From Pararhodobacter sp. (GTDB taxonomy: Bacteria > Pseudomonadota > Alphaproteobacteria > Rhodobacterales > Rhodobacteraceae): a DNA stretch of 64,000 nucleotides. Positions within the stretch are counted from its first letter, which is position 1, and each line of letters begins with the position of its first letter. Location: the NCBI RefSeq assembly GCF_034676545.1, contig NZ_JAUCBZ010000011.1:1-64000 (forward strand), read 5' to 3'. Shown in pieces: positions 40,399-49,288 of the stretch. The notes beneath the pieces were generated by a model. That model ran no database searches, was not told where the DNA came from, and saw nothing but the letters and a program-made list of their open reading frames with translations. Made by a program: the position numbers and the translations under genes.

Positions 40399-43300
40399 AT
40401 GACCTATCTCGCACCCGTTGCGTCTCCCGTTCCTGTCCTGTCTCGTGATCCCGCGCCCGCGATCCTCGCTGCCGCCGAAGCTCTGCAGCCCGATCTGGCG
40501 CAGGGGTTTCAGATCGACGCGCTGCGTCTGCGGATCGAGATGGAGCGCGCCTTTGGCGGCTCTGATGCCGACGGCGCCTGGGACTGGAAGCTCGCCTATG
40601 AAGCGGGCGAGGTGGCGCTCGTCCTCTTCTTGCGGAAGTTCGGCCGCGCGCTGCTCGCCCGTGCCGGCTCGCCTGCGGCGCTGCTACCGATCTTCGCCAA
40701 GGTGGCGGGCCTCTTGCCGACGCATACCCGGCGCTCGGAGGAAATGGAGCGCTTCCAGCAATTCTCGACCCCGCTGCCGATGGGGCTGGCGGCACTGGCG
40801 GCGGCACAGATCACCGCGCACGATCTGGTGCTGGAGCCATCGGCCGGGACCGGGCTTCTGGCGATCCTCGCCGAGATCGCGGGCGGAAGTCTCGCGCTGA
40901 ACGAACTCGCCGAGACCCGCGCCGACTTTCTGCGTCACCTTTTCCCGGGGCGTCCCGTCACGGGCTTTGACGCAGCCCAGATCGACGATCATCTGGACGC
41001 AGGGTTGCGCCCGAGCGTGATCCTGATGAACCCGCCGTTCTCTGCGATGGCCAATGTCGATGGCCGGACGACCGAGGCGACGGCCCGGCATCTGCGCTCG
41101 GCGCTTGCGCGCCTTGCTCTCGGCGGGCGATTGGTCGCGATCACCGGCGCAAGCTTCGCACCCGATGCCCCCGCCTGGTCCGAGACCTTCGGCCGCCTGA
41201 CCGAGAGTGCCCATCTGGTCTTCACCGGCGCCGTGTCGGGCGCAGCTTTTGCCAAGCATGGCACCAGCTTCGAGACCCGGATCTCGGTCTTCGACAAGTG
41301 CCGTGGCGGCGAGCGGGGTGGCATTACCGCTGATCTGGCACGCTCCATCTCGCCGGATGTGGCGCACCTCTTGGCTCGGATCGTGGCCGAGGTCCCTCCG
41401 CGCCTCGCGTTGGATGCGGGTGATGTCGCTCGAACCCGCGCCCCCTTCCCGGGAGCTCTTGCCCGTGCTTCTGGCTACGCGGCTGGAAAACCGCGTGCAG
41501 CGCCGTCGGCCAGCGTCGCGGCGAATGTCTCCGCGCCAGATGCCGAAGACCTCGCCTACACGCTGCGCGAGACGGTGGACGACCTCGGCGCTGCGCGCTT
41601 GTCCGACGCGATCTACGAGACCTTCCGCCTGCAGGCGATCGACATCCCCGGCGCGGTCCCGCACCCGACCAAGTTGGTGCAGTCGGCGGCCATGGCCTCA
41701 GTCGCGCCCCCGAAACCGAGCTACCGCCCGAAACTCCCCGCCGCGGTCCTGCGCGACGGCCTGCTCTCCGACGCGCAGCTTGAGACCGTGATCTACGCAG
41801 GCGAAGCGCATGACGCATATCTCGCGGGGTCATGGACCGTCGATGAAACCGGCGACATGGTCTCGGCCGCCAAGGACGACGATCCCGATGCCGTCCGTTT
41901 CCGTCGCGGCTTCTTCCTTGGCGATGGCACCGGCGCGGGCAAAGGCCGCCAGTCGGCCGGGATCCTGCTCGACAACTGGGCCCAAGGCCGCCGCAAGGCG
42001 CTCTGGATCTCGAAAAGTGACAAGCTTCTCGAGGATGCGCAGCGCGACTGGTCGGCGCTCGGGCAAGAGCGGCTGCTCGTCACGCCGCTCTCGCGCTTCG
42101 CGCAAGGCCGCGACATCCCGCTGACCGAGGGCATCCTCTTCACCACCTACGCCACGCTGCGCTCCGAAGAACGCGGGACCAAGAAATCCCGCGTCGACCA
42201 GATCGTCGACTGGCTGGGGGCGGATTTCGACGGGGTGATCCTGTTTGACGAAAGCCATGCCATGGCAAACGCTGCCGGGTCGAAGGGCGAGCGCGGTGAC
42301 ACCGAGGCGTCGCAGCAGGGCAGGGCGGGCCTGCGCCTGCAACACAAGCTGCCAAACGCCCGCGTGGTCTATGTCTCGGCCACAGGGGCAACAACCGTCC
42401 ACAACCTCGCTTATGCGCAGCGGCTTGGCCTCTGGGGCGGCGGGCCCTCCGCTTGCGCTCCGGGCGTTCAGGATTGGCAAAGCTCCACTGGAGCTTCGCC
42501 TGCCCCTCTGGGGCACCATCCTTCACTCCCCTTCGCGACCCGCGCCGAGTTTGTGGAGGCCATCGAGGCTGGCGGCGTCGCGGCGATGGAGGTCCTCGCC
42601 CGCGACCTGCGGTCCCTCGGCCTCTACACTGCCCGGTCCCTCTCCTACGACGGCGTCGAATATGAGATGCTGGAGCATGCGCTGACCCTTGAGCAACGCG
42701 GCATCTACGATGCCTATGCCGGCGCTTTTGCCATCATCCATAACAATCTCGCCGCCGCGATGGAGGCCGCCAACATCACTGGCGACAGCGGCACGCTGAA
42801 CCGCCAAGCCAAGTCAGCCGCGCGGTCGGCATTCGAATCCGCCAAGCAGCGCTTCTTCGGGCATCTGCTCACCAGCATGAAGACCCCCACGCTGATCGCG
42901 AGCATCGAGGCCGATCTCTCGGCGGGCCATGCCGCCGTCATCCAGATCGTTTCGACCGGCGAGGCGCTGATGGAACGCCGCCTGTCGGAGATCTCGACTG
43001 AGGAGTGGAACGACATCCGCGTCGACATCACGCCACGGGAATACGTCCTGGACTACCTCACCCACTCCTTCCCAGTGCAGCTCTACGAGCCCTTCACCGA
43101 CAGCGAGGGCAATCTGTCGTCCCGGCCCGTCATGCGCGATGGCCAGCCGGTCGAATGCCGCGAGGCCGCCCGCAGGCGCGACGCGCTGATCGAAAAGCTG
43201 GCCTCGCTGCCGCCGGTGCCGGGGGCGCTCGACCAGATCGTGCAAAGGTTCGGCACCGATCTCGTGGCCGAGGTCACGGGCCGCTCGCGCCGCATTGTGA

Positions 43301-44832
43301 GGAAGGGCGAGGGTGCTGCAGCGCGCCTCGTCGTCGAAAGCCGGGCGGGGTCTGCCAACCTCGCGGAAACCGCCGCCTTCATGGATGACCAGAAGCGCAT
43401 CCTGATCTTCTCGGATGCGGGTGGCACCGGGCGTAGCTATCACGCTGACCTCGGCGCCAGGAACCAGCGACTGCGCGTCCACTACCTCCTCGAACCCGGC
43501 TGGAAGGCCGATGCCGCCATTCAGGGCTTGGGCCGCACCAACCGCACCAACCAAGCGCAGCCGCCGCTGTTCCGGCCCGTTGCCACCGATGTGAAGGCTG
43601 AGAAGCGGTTCCTCTCGACCATCGCCCGTCGCCTCGACACGCTCGGGGCGATCACCCGCGGTCAGCGCCAGACGGGCGGGCAGGGGCTGTTTCGGCCCGA
43701 GGACAACCTCGAGAGCCCCTATGCCCGCGATGCGCTGCGCCAGCTTTACCGCCGCATCTATCGCGGCGATGTGGCAGGCTGCTCGCTTGGGGCTTTCGAG
43801 GATGCCACCGGCCTCAGCCTGACCGATGACACCGGGCTGAAGGACGACCTGCCGCCGATCACGACCTTCCTCAACCGCCTGCTCGCGCTGACGATCGACA
43901 TGCAGGCCGTGCTCTTCTCGGTCTTCGAGGAATTGCTCGACCAACGGATCGAGGGCGCCATCGCGGCCGGGGTCTACGACCTCGGGCTCGAGACGCTGCG
44001 CGCCGAGAGCTTCCGCGTCACCGATGCGCGGGTGATCTACACCCATCCTGGCTCCGGCGCGGAAACCCAGCTGCTGACCATCGCGGAGAAGCGGCGCAAC
44101 ACGCCGCTGTCGCTGGCCGATGCGCTCGACTGGCTCGACGATCCGAAGGCACGCTTGCTGGTCAACAGCCGCTCGGGCCGCGCCGCGGTGCAGGTGCCTG
44201 CCACCAGCCTGATGCTGGATGATGGCACGATCGAGCCGCGGCTGAGGCTCATCCGCCCGACGGAGGCGAGTACGGTTCCGGCCAGAATGATGGACGATAC
44301 CCATTGGCTCGAGGCCGACCGCGCGGCCTTCGCCGCCGCCTGGAATTCCGAACTGGCCGAGGTGCCGGAGTTCAGCGAGTCTACACTGCACATCGTGGCG
44401 GGCCTGCTGCTGCCGATCTGGAAGCAATTGCCCCAGGACGAAACCCGCGTCTACCGGCTGCAGACCGATGACGGTCAGCGCATCATCGGGCGCAGGGTTT
44501 CGCCCGCTTGGGTCGCGACCACGCTGGCAGACGATGCGCCGAAGTTGACGGCAGCGCAGGTCCACGCCCTCGTGCTGGAGGGCAAGACGGTCGTGCGGCT
44601 CGCCGAGGGGATGGAGTTGCACCGCTCACGCGTCATGGGGGTGAACCGGATAGAACTGTCGGGATTTTCAGGTGCCGCAAAAGACCGCCTCAAGGCCGAT
44701 GGCTTCTTCTCGGAGATCATCGCCTGGAAGCTGCGGTTGTTCTGTCCGACCGACCCTACCGGCATTGCCGTGCTGGATCGCCTGCTTGCACGTTGTCCTG
44801 TAACGGGACTACATGCACGCGGAGGGTGTTGA
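40399..44832 (+). CDS. Strawberry notch-family helicase with N-terminal methylase-like domain
   Basis: A 1477-residue protein. A methyltransferase-like domain comes first (VLEPSAGTGLLAILAEIAGG near residue 142, then ILMNPPFSAM near 210). A superfamily 2 helicase core of the strawberry-notch type follows: Walker A-like GDGTGAGKGRQSAG near 510, FDESHAMANAAGSKG near 616, YVSATGATT near 655, ILIFSDAGGTGRSYHAD near 1005 and GLGRTNRTNQAQPPLF near 1045. Such giant proteins are fixed parts of alphaproteobacterial plasmid backbones; their role in DNA metabolism is not settled. About 29 residues near 680-710 look like an in-frame palindromic insertion. The stop is followed 3 bases later by the Toprim gene. 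Confidence 0.9.
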   Translation: MTYLAPVASPVPVLSRDPAPAILAAAEALQPDLAQGFQIDALRLRIEMERAFGGSDADGAWDWKLAYEAGEVALVLFLRKFGRALLARAGSPAALLPIFAKVAGLLPTHTRRSEEMERFQQFSTPLPMGLAALAAAQITAHDLVLEPSAGTGLLAILAEIAGGSLALNELAETRADFLRHLFPGRPVTGFDAAQIDDHLDAGLRPSVILMNPPFSAMANVDGRTTEATARHLRSALARLALGGRLVAITGASFAPDAPAWSETFGRLTESAHLVFTGAVSGAAFAKHGTSFETRISVFDKCRGGERGGITADLARSISPDVAHLLARIVAEVPPRLALDAGDVARTRAPFPGALARASGYAAGKPRAAPSASVAANVSAPDAEDLAYTLRETVDDLGAARLSDAIYETFRLQAIDIPGAVPHPTKLVQSAAMASVAPPKPSYRPKLPAAVLRDGLLSDAQLETVIYAGEAHDAYLAGSWTVDETGDMVSAAKDDDPDAVRFRRGFFLGDGTGAGKGRQSAGILLDNWAQGRRKALWISKSDKLLEDAQRDWSALGQERLLVTPLSRFAQGRDIPLTEGILFTTYATLRSEERGTKKSRVDQIVDWLGADFDGVILFDESHAMANAAGSKGERGDTEASQQGRAGLRLQHKLPNARVVYVSATGATTVHNLAYAQRLGLWGGGPSACAPGVQDWQSSTGASPAPLGHHPSLPFATRAEFVEAIEAGGVAAMEVLARDLRSLGLYTARSLSYDGVEYEMLEHALTLEQRGIYDAYAGAFAIIHNNLAAAMEAANITGDSGTLNRQAKSAARSAFESAKQRFFGHLLTSMKTPTLIASIEADLSAGHAAVIQIVSTGEALMERRLSEISTEEWNDIRVDITPREYVLDYLTHSFPVQLYEPFTDSEGNLSSRPVMRDGQPVECREAARRRDALIEKLASLPPVPGALDQIVQRFGTDLVAEVTGRSRRIVRKGEGAAARLVVESRAGSANLAETAAFMDDQKRILIFSDAGGTGRSYHADLGARNQRLRVHYLLEPGWKADAAIQGLGRTNRTNQAQPPLFRPVATDVKAEKRFLSTIARRLDTLGAITRGQRQTGGQGLFRPEDNLESPYARDALRQLYRRIYRGDVAGCSLGAFEDATGLSLTDDTGLKDDLPPITTFLNRLLALTIDMQAVLFSVFEELLDQRIEGAIAAGVYDLGLETLRAESFRVTDARVIYTHPGSGAETQLLTIAEKRRNTPLSLADALDWLDDPKARLLVNSRSGRAAVQVPATSLMLDDGTIEPRLRLIRPTEASTVPARMMDDTHWLEADRAAFAAAWNSELAEVPEFSESTLHIVAGLLLPIWKQLPQDETRVYRLQTDDGQRIIGRRVSPAWVATTLADDAPKLTAAQVHALVLEGKTVVRLAEGMELHRSRVMGVNRIELSGFSGAAKDRLKADGFFSEIIAWKLRLFCPTDPTGIAVLDRLLARCPVTGLHARGGC
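42441..42528. repeat. In-frame palindromic insertion inside the helicase gene
   Basis: The helicase frame reads LGLWGG, then about 29 unusual residues (from GPSACAPG to HHPSL), then PFATRAEFVEAIEAGG. The insert DNA holds two hairpins: AAGCTCCA (42480-42487) with TGGAGCTT (42489-42496), and GCCCC-TCT-GGGGC (42502-42514). The insert keeps the frame, as in protein-coding palindromic elements known from Rickettsia. Confidence 0.55.
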
Positions 44833-44835
44833 GCC

Positions 44836-45867
44836 ATGTATTCCGAGACCGAAGAGGTGATCCGCGCTCTGGCGGAAAATGCCGAAGGCGTCTGTCGCGC
44901 CTACCTTCCCGCCGGACGGCGGGAAGGGTCCTACTGGATCGTGGGCGATCTGCAGAACAACCCTGGCCGGTCGCTCTTCGTGCGGCTGACGGGGCCTGCG
45001 TCCGGACCAGGTGCCGCCGGCAAGTTCACCGACGGTGCCACGGGCGAACATGGTGATCTCCTCGATATCATCCGCGATAGGACCGGGATATCGCGCTTTC
45101 CCGATCTTCTGGCCGAGGCCCGGGCGCATCTTGGCCGTCCGCAGCCGGTCCTCCTGGATGTGCCAGTGCAAAGGAAGGCCAAAGCCCCTGGTGGCACACC
45201 AGCGGCGGCGACGCGCTTGTTTGCAGCCTCGGTGCCGGTCGCAGGCACGCTTGCCGACACCTACCTCCGCTCCCGGGGCTTGACCCAAGGCGGCGTGATG
45301 AGCGCGCTGCGCTTCCACCCGAAGTGCTGGCATCGGGATGAGGGTCAGACCCGGAGCCTCCCCAGACCGGCGCTGATCGCTGCGGTCACCGATGGGGCAG
45401 GGGCCTTGCAGGGTGTGCATCGCACTTGGTTGGCACCTGACGGACAGGGAAAGGCGTGGGTCGAGACGCAGCGGCGAGCCATGGGTCACCTCCTCGGCAA
45501 TGCCGTCAGGCTGACCCCGTGTGACGACATCCTCGTGGTCGGCGAAGGCATCGAGACCATGCTGTCCCTTGTCGAGGCCGTGCCCGGCCTTCCCGTCTGG
45601 GCAGCGCTTTCGTCGGGTCACCTCGGGGCGGTCCTGTTGCCGGAGGGGGTGCGACGCCTCTACATCGCCATCGACCGCGATCCGGCGGGGCGGGGCGCGG
45701 CAGAGAGGTTGAGCGCCAGAGCAAACGAGGTCGGGATTGCCGTGCGGGTGCTGGAACCGCTTCTCGGGGATTTCAACGATGATCTCCGGGCGAACGGCAA
45801 GGAGGCACTGCGCCAGCATCTGGCATGTCAGATCGGGCCAGAGGATCGGCATCGCCTGTCAGGCTGA
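44836..45867 (+). CDS. Toprim-domain protein (DUF7146-type, primase-like)
   Basis: A 343-residue protein. A zinc-finger-less N-terminal domain contains SLFVRLTGPASGPGAAGKFTDGATGEHGDLLDII, then YLRSRGLTQGG. The Toprim domain follows: VVGEGIETMLSLVEAVPGLPVWAALSSGHL, with the catalytic glutamate, and LYIAIDRDPAGRGAAERLSARA, with the DxD. This is the plan of phage and plasmid primase-like proteins. It starts 3 bases after the helicase stop and probably works with it. The active-site pattern looks intact. Confidence 0.85.
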   Translation: MYSETEEVIRALAENAEGVCRAYLPAGRREGSYWIVGDLQNNPGRSLFVRLTGPASGPGAAGKFTDGATGEHGDLLDIIRDRTGISRFPDLLAEARAHLGRPQPVLLDVPVQRKAKAPGGTPAAATRLFAASVPVAGTLADTYLRSRGLTQGGVMSALRFHPKCWHRDEGQTRSLPRPALIAAVTDGAGALQGVHRTWLAPDGQGKAWVETQRRAMGHLLGNAVRLTPCDDILVVGEGIETMLSLVEAVPGLPVWAALSSGHLGAVLLPEGVRRLYIAIDRDPAGRGAAERLSARANEVGIAVRVLEPLLGDFNDDLRANGKEALRQHLACQIGPEDRHRLSG

Positions 45868-46229
45868 TCCGCATCGCGCAAGGGGAGCTCTGGGCGTGCG
45901 GGGCAGGGGTCACGGGTCCCTGTCGTGGCTGTGGATCGTCGCTTTGCCTCTTTCCGGGCAATCTCATCCACCCGTCACCCACACGGCCTTCAAGAGATGG
46001 GCAGGCGGCCGTCAAAGGGGCCGCCCCTTCAAGGACGGGGGGCGACTGATTTCCGCCGGCGGCAGAGCCGCCTTTGCATCGCGAAGCAAATCAGCCGCCC
46101 CCCGTCCTCCTCCACATGCGTTCCGGCCCCGAAAGGGGGTGAAGGGGCGTCCCCCGTGACGGCTTCCGCAGCCCATGAAGGCCGCGCGGGATGACGCGCG
46201 GACGAGTTGAGGCCCGGAGGCAAGAACCG
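45868..46229. other. Intergenic region with a long hairpin
   Basis: About 360 bases with no supportable gene. The long inverted repeat at 46033-46107 dominates it, with a smaller hairpin (GCGGC-AGA-GCCGC) in its loop. Confidence 0.55.
46033..46107. repeat. 20-bp inverted repeat with 35-base loop
   Basis: Arms GGACGGGGGGCGACTGATTT (46033-46052) and its reverse complement with one mismatch (46088-46107). The loop holds a second small stem. It lies between the Toprim and DUF2493 genes. It could be a strong transcript structure, or a miniature mobile element. Confidence 0.7.
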
Positions 46230-47162
46230 ATGACGATCCACACCCACGACGACGCGTATGAACCCACCCACACCGCATCCCAGACCGCCCATGCGCTCGA
46301 CGAGCTGCAGCTCTATGGCTACCGCCCCTTTGACGAGCCCGATCCACGCCCGATGCCCGATGGACAGCGCCTCGCGGTCGCCGTCGCCGACATCTTCGAT
46401 GCCCTCGTTGCGACCCTGGAAGACACCCGTATGGAACCCGACCTCGAAGAGGTGCTCTGGGGCCAGGTCAACCTCTTCCACCGCGCCACGGCCCGGATCG
46501 AACGGTCGCTCGATGAAAACGAACAGTCGCAGCGCCGCCTCCAGCGCGAGCAGGACGGCTCCGAGGTGAAATCCGTCGAACTCGAGCGCCTGACGGCCGA
46601 AGGCCTGACCCTGATCGAACGTCGGAACTGCATGGACATGATGCGCGATCACGCCGCCACCGAGTTCGTCCATCACACGGGATCGACCTGGCGTCCCCGC
46701 ACGGGCTCGATGGTGAACCGCCAGCACATGACCGCGGCGCTGATCGACAGCCGCGACTTCCTGGCTGCCAAGCGCCGCGCGGAGACCGAGGTGATGCTGC
46801 CCGCAGGCCCCAAGGTCGCCCTCACCGGTGGGACCGACTTCAACGATCACCGCCTGATCTGGGGCAAGCTTGATCAGGTCCGGACCAAGTATCCCGACAT
46901 GGTCCTTCTGCACGGGGGAAGCCCCAAGGGCGCAGAACTCATCGCCGCCAAATGGGCCGAGTCCCGCGGCGTGACGCAGGTGGCCTTCAAACCGGACTGG
47001 ACCAAACACGCCAAAGCTGCACCCTTCAAGCGCAACGACGCCATGCTGGATGTGCTGCCTGTGGGGGTCCTCGTCTTCCCGGGCAATGGCATCCAGGAAA
47101 ACCTTGCCGACAAGGCCAAGAAGCTGGGTATCCCGGTCATGAAGTTCGAGAAGGGGGCGTGA
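46230..47162 (+). CDS. DUF2493 (SLOG-fold) plasmid protein
   Basis: A 310-residue protein. The C-terminal 110 residues are the DUF2493/YspA-type SLOG domain: VALTGGTDFNDHRLIWGKLDQV, MVLLHGGSPKGAELIAAKWAESRGV, NDAMLDVLPVGVLVFPGNGIQENLADKAKKLGIPV. SLOG domains bind nucleotides or nucleotide-derived signals. The N-terminal 190 residues are helical and acidic. ATG at 46230 follows CCCGGAGGC at 46213-46221. It belongs to the backbone set and is commonly next to the Toprim and helicase genes. Confidence 0.85.
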   Translation: MTIHTHDDAYEPTHTASQTAHALDELQLYGYRPFDEPDPRPMPDGQRLAVAVADIFDALVATLEDTRMEPDLEEVLWGQVNLFHRATARIERSLDENEQSQRRLQREQDGSEVKSVELERLTAEGLTLIERRNCMDMMRDHAATEFVHHTGSTWRPRTGSMVNRQHMTAALIDSRDFLAAKRRAETEVMLPAGPKVALTGGTDFNDHRLIWGKLDQVRTKYPDMVLLHGGSPKGAELIAAKWAESRGVTQVAFKPDWTKHAKAAPFKRNDAMLDVLPVGVLVFPGNGIQENLADKAKKLGIPVMKFEKGA

Positions 47163-47185
47163 GCCCCCTTCACTCAACTAGAAGA

Positions 47186-48385
47186 TCACCGCCGGGCGAA
47201 CGGTACGACTTCTCCCGCAGGAGCGTCACTATGCGGCTTCGCGGCATCCTGCTTCAACGACAATTGGACAACGCTAGCTTCTTGCCGGTTGAACCACCCT
47301 GGTGGAAGCCCGGTCAGGTTCTCGATGTCGCCTGGATGCATTGTGAACTCGACGGCAAGCAAATCTTCCTTGGTCCGAGTTCCGGATTCGACGATCAGGC
47401 TAAGCGCGTTGCGCAAGACCGCCGGCTCGGGAACTGGCCACTCGCGATCCAGCGGCTCCACCTTGTTCCAGCCGTTGGCTGAGTAGCTCTTGTAGAGCTG
47501 CGTACCGTAGTGCTCCGGGATGACTTCGAGGTCCAGAAGCCGCCTGATTTGCGCCTTCACTGAAACCCGCCACCGCTCTTTTACGGACAGGAGCCCTGCT
47601 AAAGAATAATGCTGCACTTCATGCACGTAGGTCGTCTCGGGCATTAGGAATGCACTGGCAAAACGGAAAGCCTGACGTTCGATCTCTTTGAGATCGGACT
47701 TCAGCTCTTCGTGGCTAACCCCCTTGTGCAGGATTGCATGACCAAGTTCGTGTGCGGCGTCCATTTGACGGCGGGGCAGGGACATCTTGTCAATTGCGAG
47801 CATGATATGCGGGCGTTCGTCACCCCGTGACCAGCTGCAAAGCCCGTCCAGCTTCGACGTTCCCATCTCGATGGAGCCAACCACACAGCCGACCCGTTCA
47901 AGCAACGCCACCATGTCGATGATCGGACCTTGGCCAAGCCGCCAATGGGATCGCAATTCCTGCGCGATGCCCTCGATGTCTTCATCACGCAGTTGGCGAT
48001 AGGTTAGACCCTTCATGACATCAGGAATGTCGACTGCCGGAAAATCCACATAATGCTGCAAGACCGCAGAGATTTCCTGCAGCCACTGCATCTGGGCGTC
48101 CTGGTACGACGTGTCGCGCTTCAGGGCACTGGATAGCGAGCGAGAAAACATCGGGTGTTCACTGGCATGGACAGGTCGCAGAAAATACTCCCTACGCACA
48201 CGAAGTTCACGCGCCAGGGCGGTGAGCGCCTCTGCATCGGGAGCATGGGTGCCGCTTTCCCAGCGTGACACTGCACTGGGTGAAACCCCAATCATTTGTG
48301 CAAGCTCCTTCATGCTCAAAATTCGCCGAGCAGCCCGCACTTCCGCTAGGCGTTCTGGCACGAAGCCAGGCGTTCCTACGCGCAT
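47186..48385 (-). CDS. XRE-family regulator fused to ImmA/IrrE metallopeptidase
   Basis: A 399-residue protein. An N-terminal Xre helix-turn-helix (LAEVRAARRILSMKELAQMIGVSPSAVSRWESGTHAPDAEAL) is joined to a zinc-protease domain with HELGHAILH (HExxH type) near residue 216 and a downstream glutamate in ERQAFRFASAFLMP. Proteins of this kind cleave repressors or act as stress-triggered regulators of mobile elements. It starts immediately after the stop of the upstream gene at 48386 (TGAATG), so the two are coupled; they may be a toxin-antitoxin or defence pair. Confidence 0.9.
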   Translation of the reverse strand: MRVGTPGFVPERLAEVRAARRILSMKELAQMIGVSPSAVSRWESGTHAPDAEALTALARELRVRREYFLRPVHASEHPMFSRSLSSALKRDTSYQDAQMQWLQEISAVLQHYVDFPAVDIPDVMKGLTYRQLRDEDIEGIAQELRSHWRLGQGPIIDMVALLERVGCVVGSIEMGTSKLDGLCSWSRGDERPHIMLAIDKMSLPRRQMDAAHELGHAILHKGVSHEELKSDLKEIERQAFRFASAFLMPETTYVHEVQHYSLAGLLSVKERWRVSVKAQIRRLLDLEVIPEHYGTQLYKSYSANGWNKVEPLDREWPVPEPAVLRNALSLIVESGTRTKEDLLAVEFTMHPGDIENLTGLPPGWFNRQEASVVQLSLKQDAAKPHSDAPAGEVVPFARR

Positions 48386-49120
48386 TCAATCCTCCCGCCG
48401 GTATCGCAAGATACCGATCATGCCTTCCCTGTTTCGTCGTCCACCTCCGGCGGCGACTCGGGGGGGGACAAACGGTTTCACCTTCGCCTTCAAGCGCACC
48501 AGCCCGGTCTCGGACGGCGACACAATCGAAGCGGGGACCGGTTCAGCGGCATCGGCATCATCAGCAAGGAACTTGTCAAGGCGTTCGTAAAACAGAAACT
48601 GCTCGTAGGTCGCATCAATCACGCCAATCGCAATCTCATCCAGTTTGCCGGACTGTTCGCGGTCACGTGCAACCAAGAAGAGGACAAAGATGTCCCCGGG
48701 CTTCGGGCCGCTGCCGTCGAAGTCAAAACTTGGGGTCAGATTGAAGTTCAGCGTCACACCGGCCAGACGGGAACGGTTCTTGTTCGGCAACTTGCTGCGT
48801 TCGGGCATCGCGGCGAGGCCAAAGATGACACCCGGGCCATCACCGCCGAACCGCATGAACGGCTGGAAGATCTTCAGGCTGCTGTTCGGGATGACACCAC
48901 CGACAAGCGGCTGACCGCCGAAAAGGACGCAGACCTCTTCGAAGCCTTGCTCCACCATCCGAAAACGCGCCTGGCCTTCGAGTTCGCGCGCGCGCTTCTT
49001 GTCCAGCCCAGCATGGTCGCGCACCAGCAGGGAAGCCTTCAAGGTTTCCGCCCGTGTCCGATCCTCCAACGCGAGGATCAGGCCGCGCTTCAAGAGACGT
49101 TTCCAATCGAAGTCAGCCAT
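48386..49120 (-). CDS. Unknown protein paired with XRE-ImmA protease
   Basis: A 244-residue protein: MADFDWKRLLKRGLILALED, RFRMVEQGFEEVCVLFGGQPLVGGVIPNSSLKIFQPFMRFGG, LTPSFDFDGSGPKPGDIFVLFLVARDREQSGKLDEIAIGVID, YEQFLFYERLDKFLAD, and a basic C-terminus (VRLKAKVKPFVPPRVAAGGGRRNREG). No known domain was recognised. It is the first gene of a two-gene operon and directly abuts the protease-regulator start, so it is probably the protein controlled or cleaved by it. Confidence 0.65.
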   Translation of the reverse strand: MADFDWKRLLKRGLILALEDRTRAETLKASLLVRDHAGLDKKRARELEGQARFRMVEQGFEEVCVLFGGQPLVGGVIPNSSLKIFQPFMRFGGDGPGVIFGLAAMPERSKLPNKNRSRLAGVTLNFNLTPSFDFDGSGPKPGDIFVLFLVARDREQSGKLDEIAIGVIDATYEQFLFYERLDKFLADDADAAEPVPASIVSPSETGLVRLKAKVKPFVPPRVAAGGGRRNREGMIGILRYRRED

Positions 49121-49288
49121 CTAAGCGCCCGTCCGCAAGATTCCCTGATTGCGTTATAGCGGAATCATATGCCATATTTTTGCGTAAAGCAAGTGGCAGA
49201 AATGATCCGACTGTGCCTGTCAGGTGAGGCGTACTTTCGCTGGATGGCAAACATGCAAGCAGCTTGGCGACAATTCACCTAAACCGTT

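Noticed and set aside
42814..44622. A 602-residue open frame on the minus strand
   Set aside because: Shadow of the strawberry-notch helicase in a high-GC region; no recognisable motifs.
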